From NCBI GenBank assembly GCA_028673005.1, contig CM054112.1:190747144-190811143 (forward strand): a stretch of DNA of 64,000 nt. Reading direction: 5' to 3'. The stretch is from Tanypteryx hageni (lineage: Eukaryota > Arthropoda > Insecta > Odonata > Petaluridae). This document shows positions 1-9,479 of this stretch, in pieces (the first letter of the stretch is position 1; each line of letters starts with the position of its first letter). Position numbers and translations under genes: made by a program. Below the pieces are notes generated by a model. It was not told the origin of the DNA. It searched no databases and worked only from the letters and a program-made list of their open reading frames with translations.

Positions 1-312
1 TTGGCGGTGATCCCCTTATAATGGCGAGTAAATTTTGTAAAAAATCTTTTTGAATGCGTTTAATTTATGAAAAATAAAAAATTTATATAGCGCAGTATGA
101 AAACATTTACAATAAAATCAGAATCTCTGATATCCTGTAAAATTCAATTATAATTCTTGAAGCATAAGAAAATTTTGAAAATAAAACCATACAACTAATT
201 TGAAAGAAATTAAAATATTGGTAAGAGTTGTAGAACCAAGAGAGTGAAAAAGACGCCATTACGAAATTTTTCTCGCGAAATCCTCAGATTTATTTCGCGA
301 CCCCTTAGGGCG
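1..312. other. AT-rich sequence without a recognised feature
   Basis: No open frame of note and no repeat that recurs in the window was seen here. The sequence is AT-rich apart from a short GC-richer patch just before the repeat pair that follows. Confidence 0.5.
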
Positions 313-470
313 CGGGTCGGCAACCTTTTCACCTATGAGGGCGCAATTTATATTACTGAGGACGTGAAGGGCGCATAAGCAAGATCAGTTGATATCTCTC
401 TGTACCAGTGGTCTGCAACCTCTTTATCTATGAGGGCGCAACTTTAATTGTAGGGGGCGTGATGGCCCAA
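313..470 (+). repeat. Two directly repeated hAT-like terminal segments
   Basis: Two related segments of about 60 bases lie in direct orientation at about 313-378 and 405-470. Both contain CAACCTnTTT, then CTATGAGGGCGCAA, then a GGGCG-type motif. The second begins CCAGTGGTCTGCAACC, which resembles the CAGTGGTnnGCAACC end of the larger hAT transposon starting at 1220. The likely origin is a non-autonomous hAT end that was duplicated or inserted beside a related copy. No matching right end was found, so a complete element is not claimed. Confidence 0.5.
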
Positions 471-1049
471 CTGATGGCTTAAACTAATTTCATTCTAACC
501 CCCCCTTGAATATGCACCCCTTCATAAATATACCTTAATTTATACCACACCTATAATTACCATATGTATTTATTTTGTATTTCTTTTCTTCAAAGATAAT
601 TTTTGAAAAGCTATTGAGTTATTCATTACAGTTTGCTCCTAAAAACCTATTTGCCTTTCCCAGTTCAAGAATCACTTATGTAAAGAGCCCCAATGAATGT
701 TTTAGCACAAATCCTGTCAACATTGGTACTGACCCTGAATGTAACTCAGTTTTATATATTAATGTTTGATAAAACCAAAAGTAAGCTGGCACAATTGATA
801 TAATTAGTATTTTTTTAATATGAAACAAAAAATCACAAGCATTGTAAGTGGGATAATTTATAGGAAGGCAATGAACATAATACTGCAGTGCTACATATTC
901 CATGATGAGCAGTATAAATATTTTGTATAGTTACAAATTAAAACAATAATATTGATTGGATTTTTCTTAACATAGAACTACGTGATTTCTTTAACTTGAT
1001 GAATAAAACAAATACCTTATTAATGCTTCACCTTTATTTTAAAGTGCAT
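471..1049. other. AT-rich sequence, no gene recognised
   Basis: Short open frames of 60-75 codons occur on both strands but have no recognisable domain and look fortuitous. A 20-base string at 1015-1034 is identical to one in the 3' part of LINE-A at 6500-6519. This suggests that older 3'-end sequence of the same LINE family may lie just upstream of the LINE-A fragment. Confidence 0.4.
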
Positions 1050-1219
1050 TATTAGAACTAGCCCAATTCTTAATTTTATTTATGGTACTCCACATAAATT
1101 AAAATCATGAATTCCAAAGTCACATTTTATACATGAATATTCAAATGCCTCTTGAAAGTTTGTTATCCCTATATTATGCTAAGGTACAATTGCTTCTATG
1201 TTCTGAAGTAATTCTAGAC
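1050..1219 (+). pseudogene. LINE-A reverse transcriptase pseudogene, 5' fragment (interrupted by hAT)
   Basis: This is the left piece of a non-LTR retrotransposon ORF, split by the hAT that starts at 1220. Reading the frame that ends with CTA GAC at 1214-1219 gives a decayed stretch typical of the region after the reverse transcriptase core of jockey/CR1-like LINEs. It shows LHIN, then HEFQSHI (the usual LxWxxHI block), then SLYYAKVQ (the usual YYA block). One stop (TAA at 1100-1102) lies in frame. The frame continues without shift at 6041, beyond the hAT. The left limit is approximate because the upstream part has decayed. Clade assignment to jockey or CR1 is from general resemblance only. 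Confidence 0.65.
1212..1219. repeat. Left target-site duplication of the 4.8-kb hAT
   Basis: The 8 bases TTCTAGAC directly precede the hAT end. The right copy at 6033-6040 is TGCTCGAC, which matches at 6 of 8 positions. The left copy fits the nTCTAGAn preference known for many hAT transposons. The mismatches suggest an old insertion. Confidence 0.7.
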
Positions 1220-1689
1220 CAGTGGTGCGCAACCTGTGGCCCTCGACCCTTCCCTAAGTGGCCGACAGAGCCTTGAGAAAATTCTTAGTTCCTGGAGGGG
1301 CTCACCCAGAGGGGGATACTCATGAGCTTCAACACACTAAAATCTCTAAATTCTCTCCCTTAGTAACCCTATACTGTGGAATTTGTATGAACCAAATGGG
1401 TACTTACTCAAGGGTTGAACCCCACCCAAAGGCAATCCTGGCGGGCACCTGTTTCTTTGTAAATAGTATAGAACAGACTAAAAAAACTGAGATTTCTCTT
1501 TACAAACTCATGCTTTCATTATTGAAGGCCAAAGGCATAAGGCGTGGCAGGAAAGAGAAAAAGGACAGTAGAGAAAGGTAAATTTTCCTTGGGTTGAATG
1601 CAATCCATACAGGAAGTAAAGACAAAGATGTGTAACTATAGGTCTCTGCTGCTGGTATACTAAATTAACCAAAGAAGGATGGGATCAAC

Positions 1690-3521
1690 TGAAGTGCACA
1701 TATGGAAAAGTGACGACATGCATAGTCCTATACAATAAATGTGATGAAATACAACAAAGGGAGAAGTTAGGACGGTACGATATGATGTAAGCTAGGGCAC
1801 TGGAATTAGAAGGTAAGAAGTGAAATGGAATTCGTGGTAAAGGAATTATGAATACGGATGGGAAGATAGTCTCAGAAACAAAGGATGTTGCACAGGTATG
1901 GGAAGAATACATTAAGGAACTATACAGCAAGCAGGCAGGATCGGCAAAAATAGAACTGGAAGATGAGGAAAATATTGAAGAAGACAACTTCGGACCAAGT
2001 ATTATGGAGAGTGAAGTAGAAAAAGCGAAAGTGGAACTAAAGAATGGGAAAGCCACAGGCAGCGATGGAATACCGGCTGAGGTACTTAAAGTCATGGGAT
2101 CAAAAGGACTAAAAGTGATCACGAAATTAATTAATAAGATTTACGACACAGGAGAGTGGCCTTGGGATTTCCTAGAAGTAACAATGATCCCTGTAAAGAA
2201 GAAGCCAAAGGCAATGCAGTGTAAAGACTACAGAATGATAAGTCTTCTGTCACACACTTCAAATATCATCACGAGGATTTTTAATAAAAGGCTGGAGAAA
2301 AAGGCAGAAGAAATGCTAGGGGAAGATCAATTTGGTTTCAGAAAAGGACGAGGAACTAGAGATGCTATAGGGGTAGTTAGAATCTTATCAGAAAGGGCAA
2401 TAGAGTACAGTTAAGATATTTGCGTATGTTTCGTAGACTGGCAGAAGGCCTTTAATAGAGTAAATTGGGGAATAATGATGAAGATATTAAAGGATATAGG
2501 TTTAGACTGGAAAGACAGGAGACTGATCAGGAATCTATACGTGAATCAAGGTGTAAAGGTCAGGTTGGAGAATGCAGACACCTGCAGAGTAAATATCGGT
2601 AGAGGAGTAAGACAGGGCTGCTGCCTAACGCCGATTCTATTCAATATATATGGAGAAAGTGTAATGCAAGAAGCATTAGAAGGCACAGGAGATTTCAAAT
2701 TTGGAGGAAGGATTATAAGAACAGTAAAATATGAGGATGAACAAGTACTTCTAGCAAGAAAGGAAGAGGAACTCCAGAAAATGATTAATAGACTAGTAAT
2801 AAATAACAGGTAGAAAATATGGTATGGAAATATATACAGAAAAATCCAAGGTCATTCGAATATCAGGCAAAAAAGAGAATCTGAACATAAGTATTGGAGG
2901 AAAGCCTTCAGAACAAGTTTCAGACTATAAATACCTTAGAAGCATCATAACAAGAGAAGCAAAATGTACGGATGAGATCAGGACTAGAATAGGAAATGCA
3001 AAAGTGGCTTTCAGAAGAAAGAAACGCCTACTTACAGGGAATTTAAGTGAAGATATCAGCAAGAAGTTCATAAAATTCTATGTATGGAGTATAGCTTTGT
3101 ACGGGGCAGAAACATGGATGCTAAGGAAAAATGACATCAAATACTTGGAAATCTTTTAAATGTGGACTTGGAGGAGAATGCTGAATATAAAATGGACAAA
3201 TAGGATGAAAAACAATGAAGTGCTATAAAGAGTAGGAGAGAAGCGAATATTAAACAGACTATTAGAAAGAGGACTGCAAACTGGGTTGGACAATCCCTGA
3301 GGAGAGAGAGAGTATGATTAAAAAGACGTGTTAGAAGGAAAACTAGATGGAAAAAGGGAAAGAGTTAGGAGAAGGTTTCAGCTGATAGACGATTTGAAAG
3401 GCAAAGAGATTTATCAAGATATGAAGACCACAGCGGAGAACAGGAGTATATGGAGAACCAGGTTTAACCATTAATAATCACGGACCTGTCTACAGACAGA
3501 CTACCTATGATGATGATGATA
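1690..3521 (+). mobile_element. LINE-B: 5'-truncated non-LTR retrotransposon nested in the hAT
   Basis: This element carries a reverse transcriptase and a C-terminal region but no recognisable endonuclease domain, as expected from 5' truncation. It ends in a GAT-repeat tail (GATGATGATGAT at about 3508-3520), a typical LINE 3' terminus. The C-terminal part decodes to blocks seen in a LINE family widespread in arthropods: YVWSIALYGAETW, then MWTWRRMLNIKWT, then DDLKGKEIY, then ENRSIWRTRF, and finally GPVYRQTT just before the tail. Its position inside the hAT means it inserted after the hAT did. The upstream limit is approximate, since coding similarity can be followed back to about 1713. Confidence 0.8.
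1713..3500 (+). pseudogene. LINE-B reverse transcriptase pseudogene
   Basis: The product would have copied the element's RNA into DNA at a nicked target. One frame runs from about 1713 to 2811, broken by stops at about 1785, at 1821 and at 2412-2414. It shows the pre-RT linker (NGKATGSDGIPAEVLK), DQFGFRKGRGTRDAI, motif A (CFVDWQKAFNRVNW, catalytic Asp at 2436-2438), and RGVRQGCCLTPILFNIY. Motif C reads YEDE at 2730-2741 instead of YADD, so the second catalytic Asp is Glu and the Ala is also changed. After a stop at 2811-2813 a +1 shift carries the reading to 2824-3159 and beyond (KSKVIRISG, CTDEIRTRI, YVWSIALYGAETW). More stops follow at about 3157. The gene is clearly dead. Confidence 0.85.
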
Positions 3522-3760
3522 CACGAGGGTCAATGATAGGCAGTAAAGGGATTCGAAACTATTTTTTTATTTCCATAGGTCAGTTTGCTTGAAGCTGTTC
3601 TCCTGTTTAGTGGCAAAATCTGAGTGTTGCATTAATGTGCATTTAATTTGTGATCTAGTGTTGATATTTTGTGTAACGTTATAATTTAAATGTTGGTATT
3701 ACTTATAACTGAATCAATTTTGTCATTATTTTACTGAACGTAGTGTTTTAAACCCTCAAA

Positions 3761-5579
3761 ATGGGTTTGTGCAAATTGCTTAAAAGGAAAGCTGAGTGTG
3801 TTCGTAACCATGAGTTTAATAGTGAGTGAAAAGAATTTCTTTTTACTTTGGGATTGGATGGTAAACCTGGTTAGCCTGGTGTGTTGTAGTACAATTAAAA
3901 ATCTAAAAAAATATGATCTGAAGAGGCATTATGAGACTAAACATTAAGATCAGACTGAAGGGCATAGGATAAAATTTGGCACGAAATTATGCAGTGAATA
4001 TGTATGCGATAAGATTTCATGTAATTCATGCAATTTCGTTTTAAGAAGTGCATTGATGTATGCGTATCTATGCTTGTGGCATCGTACAAAATTGCTTTTC
4101 TGCTTGCTAAAAAAAGAAGCCATTTTCAGCTGGTGAAGAGTTAATAAAAGACAGTCTTGAAATTGTCCCTGCATGACTTGGTCATTCAACAATTGAAAAA
4201 AAGTAAGGGATATCTTCTTGCTATCAAGACAAATCATAAAATGGCGAGTGGAAGTAATCGTGAACGATATTGTTAAGCAAATTACAAACCTTGCTTTGGA
4301 GTGCAAATACTTTTCAATCGCAATGGACGAATCTATGGGCATTTGCAACATTGCACAGCTTTGCATTTTAATAAGGGCAGTAAGCGAAGATTTTGACGTA
4401 ATTGAGGAGCTTCTTAGTCTCGAATCACTCCATGGGACAACAAAAGGTACCGATTTGTTTGAAAAATTAAAATCATCCTTAGAAATAAAAACCTTGATTA
4501 CAATAAGATGGAAAGTTTTTGTACTGATGGCGCACCAGCAATGATAGGGAAAAAGATTGGCTTTACTTGAAAAACTTTTGAATCGATCTTTGTTATCATA
4601 TTATATTATACACCAAGAAGCCTTGTGTGGAAAAAGTTAAAAAATGAATGACGTTATGGTTACTGTGATTAAGTGTGTCAATAAAATTAGAGCAAAAAGA
4701 CTATCACCGCCAGTTCAAAGAATACTGCGAAATGTTGGAAGAAGAGTCCGGCGATGTTATTCTGCATGCCGAGATGTGTTGGCTTTCCAATGGGAAAGTG
4801 TTGAATCACTTTTGGCTTCTGAAAGATACCATCCTACAATTTTTGGAAGAAAAGGATGTGCTCTATGAGGAAAGAATTAATTTGATAGATAACAAGTGGC
4901 TAAGTGACCTAGCATTTTTAGCAGATATTACGGGTCATCTTAATACTTTAAATGTAGAACTGCAAGGTAAATATAAATTGTTTTCACACCTTTTTAATGA
5001 TATAATGTCGTTTAAGATGAAACTTAATATGCTGACATCGCATCTAACACAGAAAAGACTGGATCACTTTGAATACCTAAAAATGCAGAGTGACGTATTC
5101 AAATTTAGCTATGATAAATATATTGAAAAAATTGATGGAGGCCTTTGAATCTAGTTTCTGCAAATTCGGAGGAGAGGAAAGTAACATTTCACTTTTTACG
5201 AATCCGTTCCTATTATCAGATGAAAGGATTAATGACATGGATTCTAAAATTCAAACAGAAATTATGGACTTAAAATTCAATTCCACACTGAAAACCAAAT
5301 TTGATCAACTTGCTGCAGTACCAAATGGGAAATGAATGATTCAATTTTGGCGAATCCTGCCTCGAGAAAGTTTTCCAAATTTGAGAAACTTGGCACAGAA
5401 ATATATGTCGGTTTGCAAGTACGTACACCTGCGAACGAGCGTTTTCGGCGATGAAAGTGATAAAAAACAAGCAGAGGTCACAATTAAAGAATTGAAATCT
5501 CCAGAATCTCCTTCTTGCAACAACTACATTGACACCGGACATCAACAGTCTAGCTGCAAATAAACAGCGCCAAAATTGA
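3761..5579 (+). pseudogene. BED-finger hAT transposase pseudogene (GTF2IRD2/ZBED-like)
   Basis: The ancestral product would have cut and moved the surrounding hAT. The probable start is ATG at 3761 (MGLCKLLKRKAE). A BED-type zinc finger follows at about 3867-3935, with LVSLVCCST, then LKKYDLKRHYETKH. The expected first Cys of the finger (CLVC in relatives) reads SLVC. A region with several frame changes then shows ASYKIAFLLAKK and PFSAGEELIKDSLEIVP. The catalytic part follows at 4218-4544: YFSIAMDES with the first catalytic Asp, IAQLCILIRAV, EELLSLESLHGTT. Next comes TDGAPAMIGK with the second Asp at about 4515-4545. Segment 4675-5148 contains HAEMCWLSNGKVLNHF and WLSDLAFLADITGHLN. The hAT dimerisation tail at 5427-5579 reads TCERAFSAMKVIKNKQRSQL, then a stop, then TPDINSLAANKQRQN. 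Multiple frameshifts and stops make it non-functional. Confidence 0.88.
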
Positions 5580-6032
5580 GTTCTAAAAAGGTGAGAGTTT
5601 TTAAAATCTAAACTTAAAATTTTATCTAGCCTTCCCCCAGCAGAAAATCCTAGGTATGTGCCTGCTATCCTTGTTTGTTTATACATAAGTTTTCAGCATA
5701 AATTTCATTACATTCGGAACTGTTAAAATTTTACGTTTGAAGTTAAAATTATTAGAGTGAATGGACTTCAGATAAAAAGTCGTAAAAATGTAGAAAGAGA
5801 AACAGGAGGCCGGAGAGTATTTTTCCAAATCCAAGGCAGAAATTCTATCGAGAATAGACAAATGGATTAGTATTACATATTAAAGAAGCCAAATAGTTAA
5901 TCGTAGTCTAACACAAATATTAATAAAATAAATACAATTCGATTTGTAAATATATTAATATTGTTTTAAAAACTTTTTGCCAAATCACCCGTGTTTGAGT
6001 GGCCCGCGGTTAATAAAGGTTGCGCACCAATG

Positions 6033-6040
6033 TGCTCGAC
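6033..6040. repeat. Right target-site duplication of the 4.8-kb hAT
   Basis: TGCTCGAC follows the right terminus directly and corresponds to TTCTAGAC at 1212-1219 with two mismatches. Its last six bases (CTC GAC) encode Leu-Asp in the LINE-A frame, as does CTA GAC in the left copy. This supports its being a duplicated piece of that ORF. Confidence 0.65.
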
Positions 6041-6430
6041 TATCCGGATGTTTTTTCATTGCAGAAACAAGCTGTCAAAGACTTATGTCGAGTATCATAC
6101 GGAACACATGGTAAACCTTTGTTTACATCTCTTGATATTTTAACCTTACCCTCCATTTACATTTTAAGTTGTGCTTAAGTTGTCAAATCAAACCTTCAGC
6201 TGTTCCTCTCCAATGCTGTATATCATAACCATTACACTTGAACTAGATTGACATTCATATTAAGGAATACTCCAATGTACACTTAAAATGTTCCTTATTA
6301 TGCTTTTCTTATCTTCAATAAATTACCAAATGATATCAAATCCATTTCTTTCTCTAAAGTATATAAAAATAAGTTCAAGAAGTTTCCGTTAAGAAATTGT
6401 TACTATAGTTTAAATAAATTTGATTCATAA
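6041..6430 (+). pseudogene. LINE-A reverse transcriptase pseudogene, 3' fragment
   Basis: This is the C-terminal part of the LINE ORF whose 5' piece lies at 1050-1219. A single frame from TAT at 6041 to the terminal TAA at 6428-6430 reads YPDVFSLQKQAVKDL, then SYGTHGKPLFTSLDILTLPS. Further on it reads NAVYHNHYT (the usual HxYxTR block) and IFNKLPNDIKSISF, and ends NKFKKFPLRNCYYSLNKFDS. The order LQK.A, CKPLF.L.ILTLPS.YI, NHxYNTR, FNKLP..IK and FK..LK..LL is the standard C terminus of jockey/CR1-like elements. Stops at 6176-6178, 6239-6241 and 6284-6286 break it, but there is no frameshift over 390 bases. The copy seems to have decayed mainly by point changes. Confidence 0.82.
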
Positions 6431-6600
6431 TCTGTAATTGTATAATTATTTATATTATTGTATTTTTTATCACTTCTGTAACTGAATGCCCTATTACCCC
6501 CTTATTAATGCTTCACCTTGTAATTTTATTTATGTGTGCCTATGTTTATGACGTCCTATCTCTGCATACCTTGACCAATAAACATGAAATATCATTTCAA
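6431..6600 (+). mobile_element. LINE-A 3' untranslated region and end
   Basis: AT-rich sequence follows the LINE-A stop codon and ends near AATAAACATGAAATATC at about 6580-6596, a plausible polyadenylation signal and 3' terminus. The exact end cannot be fixed without other copies. It contains a 20-base string that also occurs at 1015-1034. Confidence 0.5.
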
Positions 6601-9029
6601 ACTCAGATGGATTAAGTAAATGTGTAAACATGTAAAACCCTTTGTCTTAAAATAATTGCGATAATCCATCCTTACCCAACTAATAATTTATATTCATATC
6701 TCACAAATTCATTGCCATTGCAAATTTATAATGTTCATTAATTGATGCAGTTCGTCATTATTGATTACAAAAATACTTTCCAAGAACCAACTCTTTCTCT
6801 ATGACTAGAATGTTTTGTGACATGTTTCGACAAGCGTGAAATTTTCAGCAAGAAGATTAGACCTTCATTTAACGTTTATCCATAGGCCTTGCGTGTTTAC
6901 ATTAAACTAAGTTCAGTGGCATTTATTATCAAAACTACTATCAAGAACTGAAGCTAACGAGCATTTCCTTGATCAGTTGTGTAATATAGACATGCCAGAA
7001 TAAAATCTATATATTTTGATTTTTATAACAAGAAGCTTAAAATTAATTATTATTAAGGTCATGATAAGGTATTACAAACTCCAAATGTTTTGACTTATCT
7101 TTAGTAAGTTTTATTTAATCTTAAGGCGCGGTATAATTACAAACATAAATGATCATGCTTATATTTATTTTGGCCTTCGACATGAAGAGATATGGGATAT
7201 TCTGGTATTTCGAACACAATAGCGCACACGTTTCTGTAAGTAATGTCACATTGACCTGAATTAACATAAGCAATATTAAATATAACATCTACATACAGAC
7301 TCAAAGGAAATAAATTATAATTACAATAAAGATATCTTCATTCATAAATCCGCGGTTTCTGAGAATTTCATAGCAGTGAGATAGTTTTTTTCTCCATCAC
7401 TTCTGTCGCTTGCCTGCATAATGTTTTATTTTCAATTATCCATTACTTCCAAGTAAATTCAACAGGTTTCAATAGAGCGACTAAGCATTTTGAAGCCTCT
7501 TTCGATAATATAGCTAAATAAAATGTCCATATATTGCATTGAACGAAAAATGTACATTTCTCTTATATTATTTTGACATAATAGTTCTTCTACATCAAAA
7601 ACAGTCCAAGTACCAATTCTAAAGAAAACTACAACTAGATGATAAATTCGACAAACTCTATCGTAAACATACCAACCACCAACTCTTTCCACAAGTATTC
7701 AAATAACGATTTTCATTCTTTCTTTTCTTTCCTGTATAAATATATAGGTGGCTCTCCAAGCGCGCAGACGACAGCATGGGGCGGGCGGGAATCGGTGTTT
7801 GACGGTGACGCAGTAGCACTTGTAGCTGTTCGATGGTGAGCATGGTAGGCGGAGCTTAGGAACACGTCGAAATGGTCCATGTGAAGATTCTTTTCTTTCC
7901 TATGTTGTGATACAAATTTGGTGTTTCGAAACGAGTCATTTGTGCGGATGGGCTTATCAGTGAAAGTGCACTAACAATAGAACATCGCAAGGACCTCAGA
8001 ATTTGATTTTTGCTGAGGTTTGTTTGGTGACGAACTCTAACCTGACCTTCTGCTGCGGCTGGCTGTTTCTTTCGTGTGCTGGTGAGTGTTTAAAATTGCT
8101 AGCCGTGTATGATACTCTTTGAACTTTCCCCTTTTACTCTTTGTATTCCTATTTCGTAGATTACGTTTATCTCTTACTGTGTCAACCAAAATCCCTCCCG
8201 TAATGAATGTGGGCGTCACACAGCATCCTATTTATTAGTAGATTTTGTTTTTTTGTTCTTGTATCATGCTGTGTGCATATCTTCAGCGAATAACTTTCTA
8301 TAGTTTACTGTTAATTAAACAGTGCCATGTGTTTGTTGTTTTGAATCTCTCGGAGTTCACCGGCCCTCCCACTCAGGTCGCGGGCGGCAAGTTCAAGCCC
8401 ATAACTTTTGTCGAACCTCATGCTGTTTCTTTTGGTTCAGTTACATTATTCTTGCATAATTTTCTTTAGAAGGTGTTGTTTCTGCTTTGTTAGTATAGAG
8501 GTTTTATATGAAATTATCTATAAATTTGAATCACATTTAATGATTATTTTTATTATACGTATGCGGAATCATTATGAATATCCCTCATAATTTGTTGCAC
8601 ACGATAGTATTATTTATTACAGAAGTTATGTATCCATTAAAATTCTCAAATATCTACGTCGTGACGCAGGATGTGGTAAAGCGGAATCTAATTTATTTAT
8701 CGAATTTGAACGTGATGAAATATTTTTCATCTACTCTTGTCAGTTTTTAGCCAAAAAATAAAAGGTCATATCTTATTCCGCATACTACCTTTCTTTAAAA
8801 TCCTATTGTACTGTGGTTTCATCTGCAAAATTAATTATTGCGATAACGTGTGTGGTGTACGGTGGTTATTCAATCCTTCTCTAAATGAAGTTGCAACAAT
8901 GAACTGACTGTTTAAGTTAAGGAATTTTTATGCGAAATTCACATAGGAAGAATATTATCTTGATTTTTAATAGAAGTTTTTATCTCTTCAACGGCATAAA
9001 GTAGCGAAGAGAGTAATTAGGGGATAGAT
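6601..9029. other. No gene recognised; weak promoter-like and splice-like signals
   Basis: Positions 6601-7700 are AT-rich with nothing recognisable. A TATAAATA string lies at 7735-7742, followed by GC-richer sequence to about 8081. There a good splice-donor-like GTGAGT occurs at 8082-8087. The ATG-initiated frames between them are all very short, so if this is an exon it is non-coding. Around 8350-8430 a short open stretch follows a CACTCAG acceptor-like site and reads VAGGKFKPITFVEPHA, which matches no family I recognise. None of this is enough to call a gene. Confidence 0.3.
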
Positions 9030-9479
9030 TAGGGTTGTCACCTTTCCCGGAATTCCGGGAGTCTCCCGGAATTAACCTACCTTAGATGCATGTCACCCGG
9101 AATCGGGTAGAACTTGTCCGGGAGCCCAAAATCTTCGTAAATAAGTCATTTTCCGCTATATTAACATTTTTACCTTATATTAAGTGGAGATTTTGGTAGA
9201 ATCATTTCCTTTGTTTCAAATAAAGCGATAGTTAATATATAAATATAATATTTATACAAGATCATGTCGGTTACTACCTCTGACGAGCCAATATAGGGTC
9301 TCCTGATTTTTATTACAATTTAAACAAATCAAGAAACATTCAGAATTGTTTTCGATTTCTTTTCAAACGTAAATGGAGTTGTCGGAGAAGTAAAGAAAAT
9401 TGTAACGTTTGTGCTTTCAGTTTCAGTATCCAACGCAGCTTCCGAACGTGTGTTCAATGTCATTAATTTATTTCTGTAG
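9030..9479 (+). mobile_element. hAT remnant: one terminus plus transposase C-terminal piece
   Basis: The sequence opens with AGGGTTGTCACCTTTCCCGG (9031-9050), which resembles the CAGGGTTGnCACC ends of some hAT transposons. It has internal CCCGG palindromes, including a perfect 16-base palindrome at 9045-9060. At its other side a frame ending at TAG 9477-9479 reads GVVGEVKKIV, then VLSVSVSNAASERVFNVIN. The SNAASERVF block is the conserved core of the hAT C-terminal dimerisation region. The catalytic part of the transposase is absent, so this is an internally deleted, inactive copy. No right terminus was identified. Confidence 0.6.

Larger units (their letters stand above)
1220..6032 (+). mobile_element. 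hAT transposon (BED-type, GTF2IRD2/ZBED-like), decayed, hosting a nested LINE
   Basis: The element begins CAGTGGTGCGCAACC (1220-1234) and ends GGTTGCGCACCAATG (6018-6032). These are inverted termini with one mismatch in 15. Eight-base flanks TTCTAGAC and TGCTCGAC look like a degraded target-site duplication, as expected of hAT. The body carries a broken BED-finger hAT transposase on the plus strand (3761-5579). A truncated LINE (about 1690-3521) sits between the left end and the transposase. The whole element interrupts LINE-A: the LINE frame stops at 1219 and resumes in phase at 6041. Without the nested LINE it would be about 3 kb, a usual size for this hAT group. Stops and frameshifts make it inactive. 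The stretches 1251-1690 and 3522-3760 show nothing else recognisable. Confidence 0.85.

Noticed and set aside
1258..1581. Open frame of 107 codons inside the hAT before LINE-B
   Set aside because: It lies between the hAT terminus and the nested LINE, matches no transposase domain and has no support as a gene.
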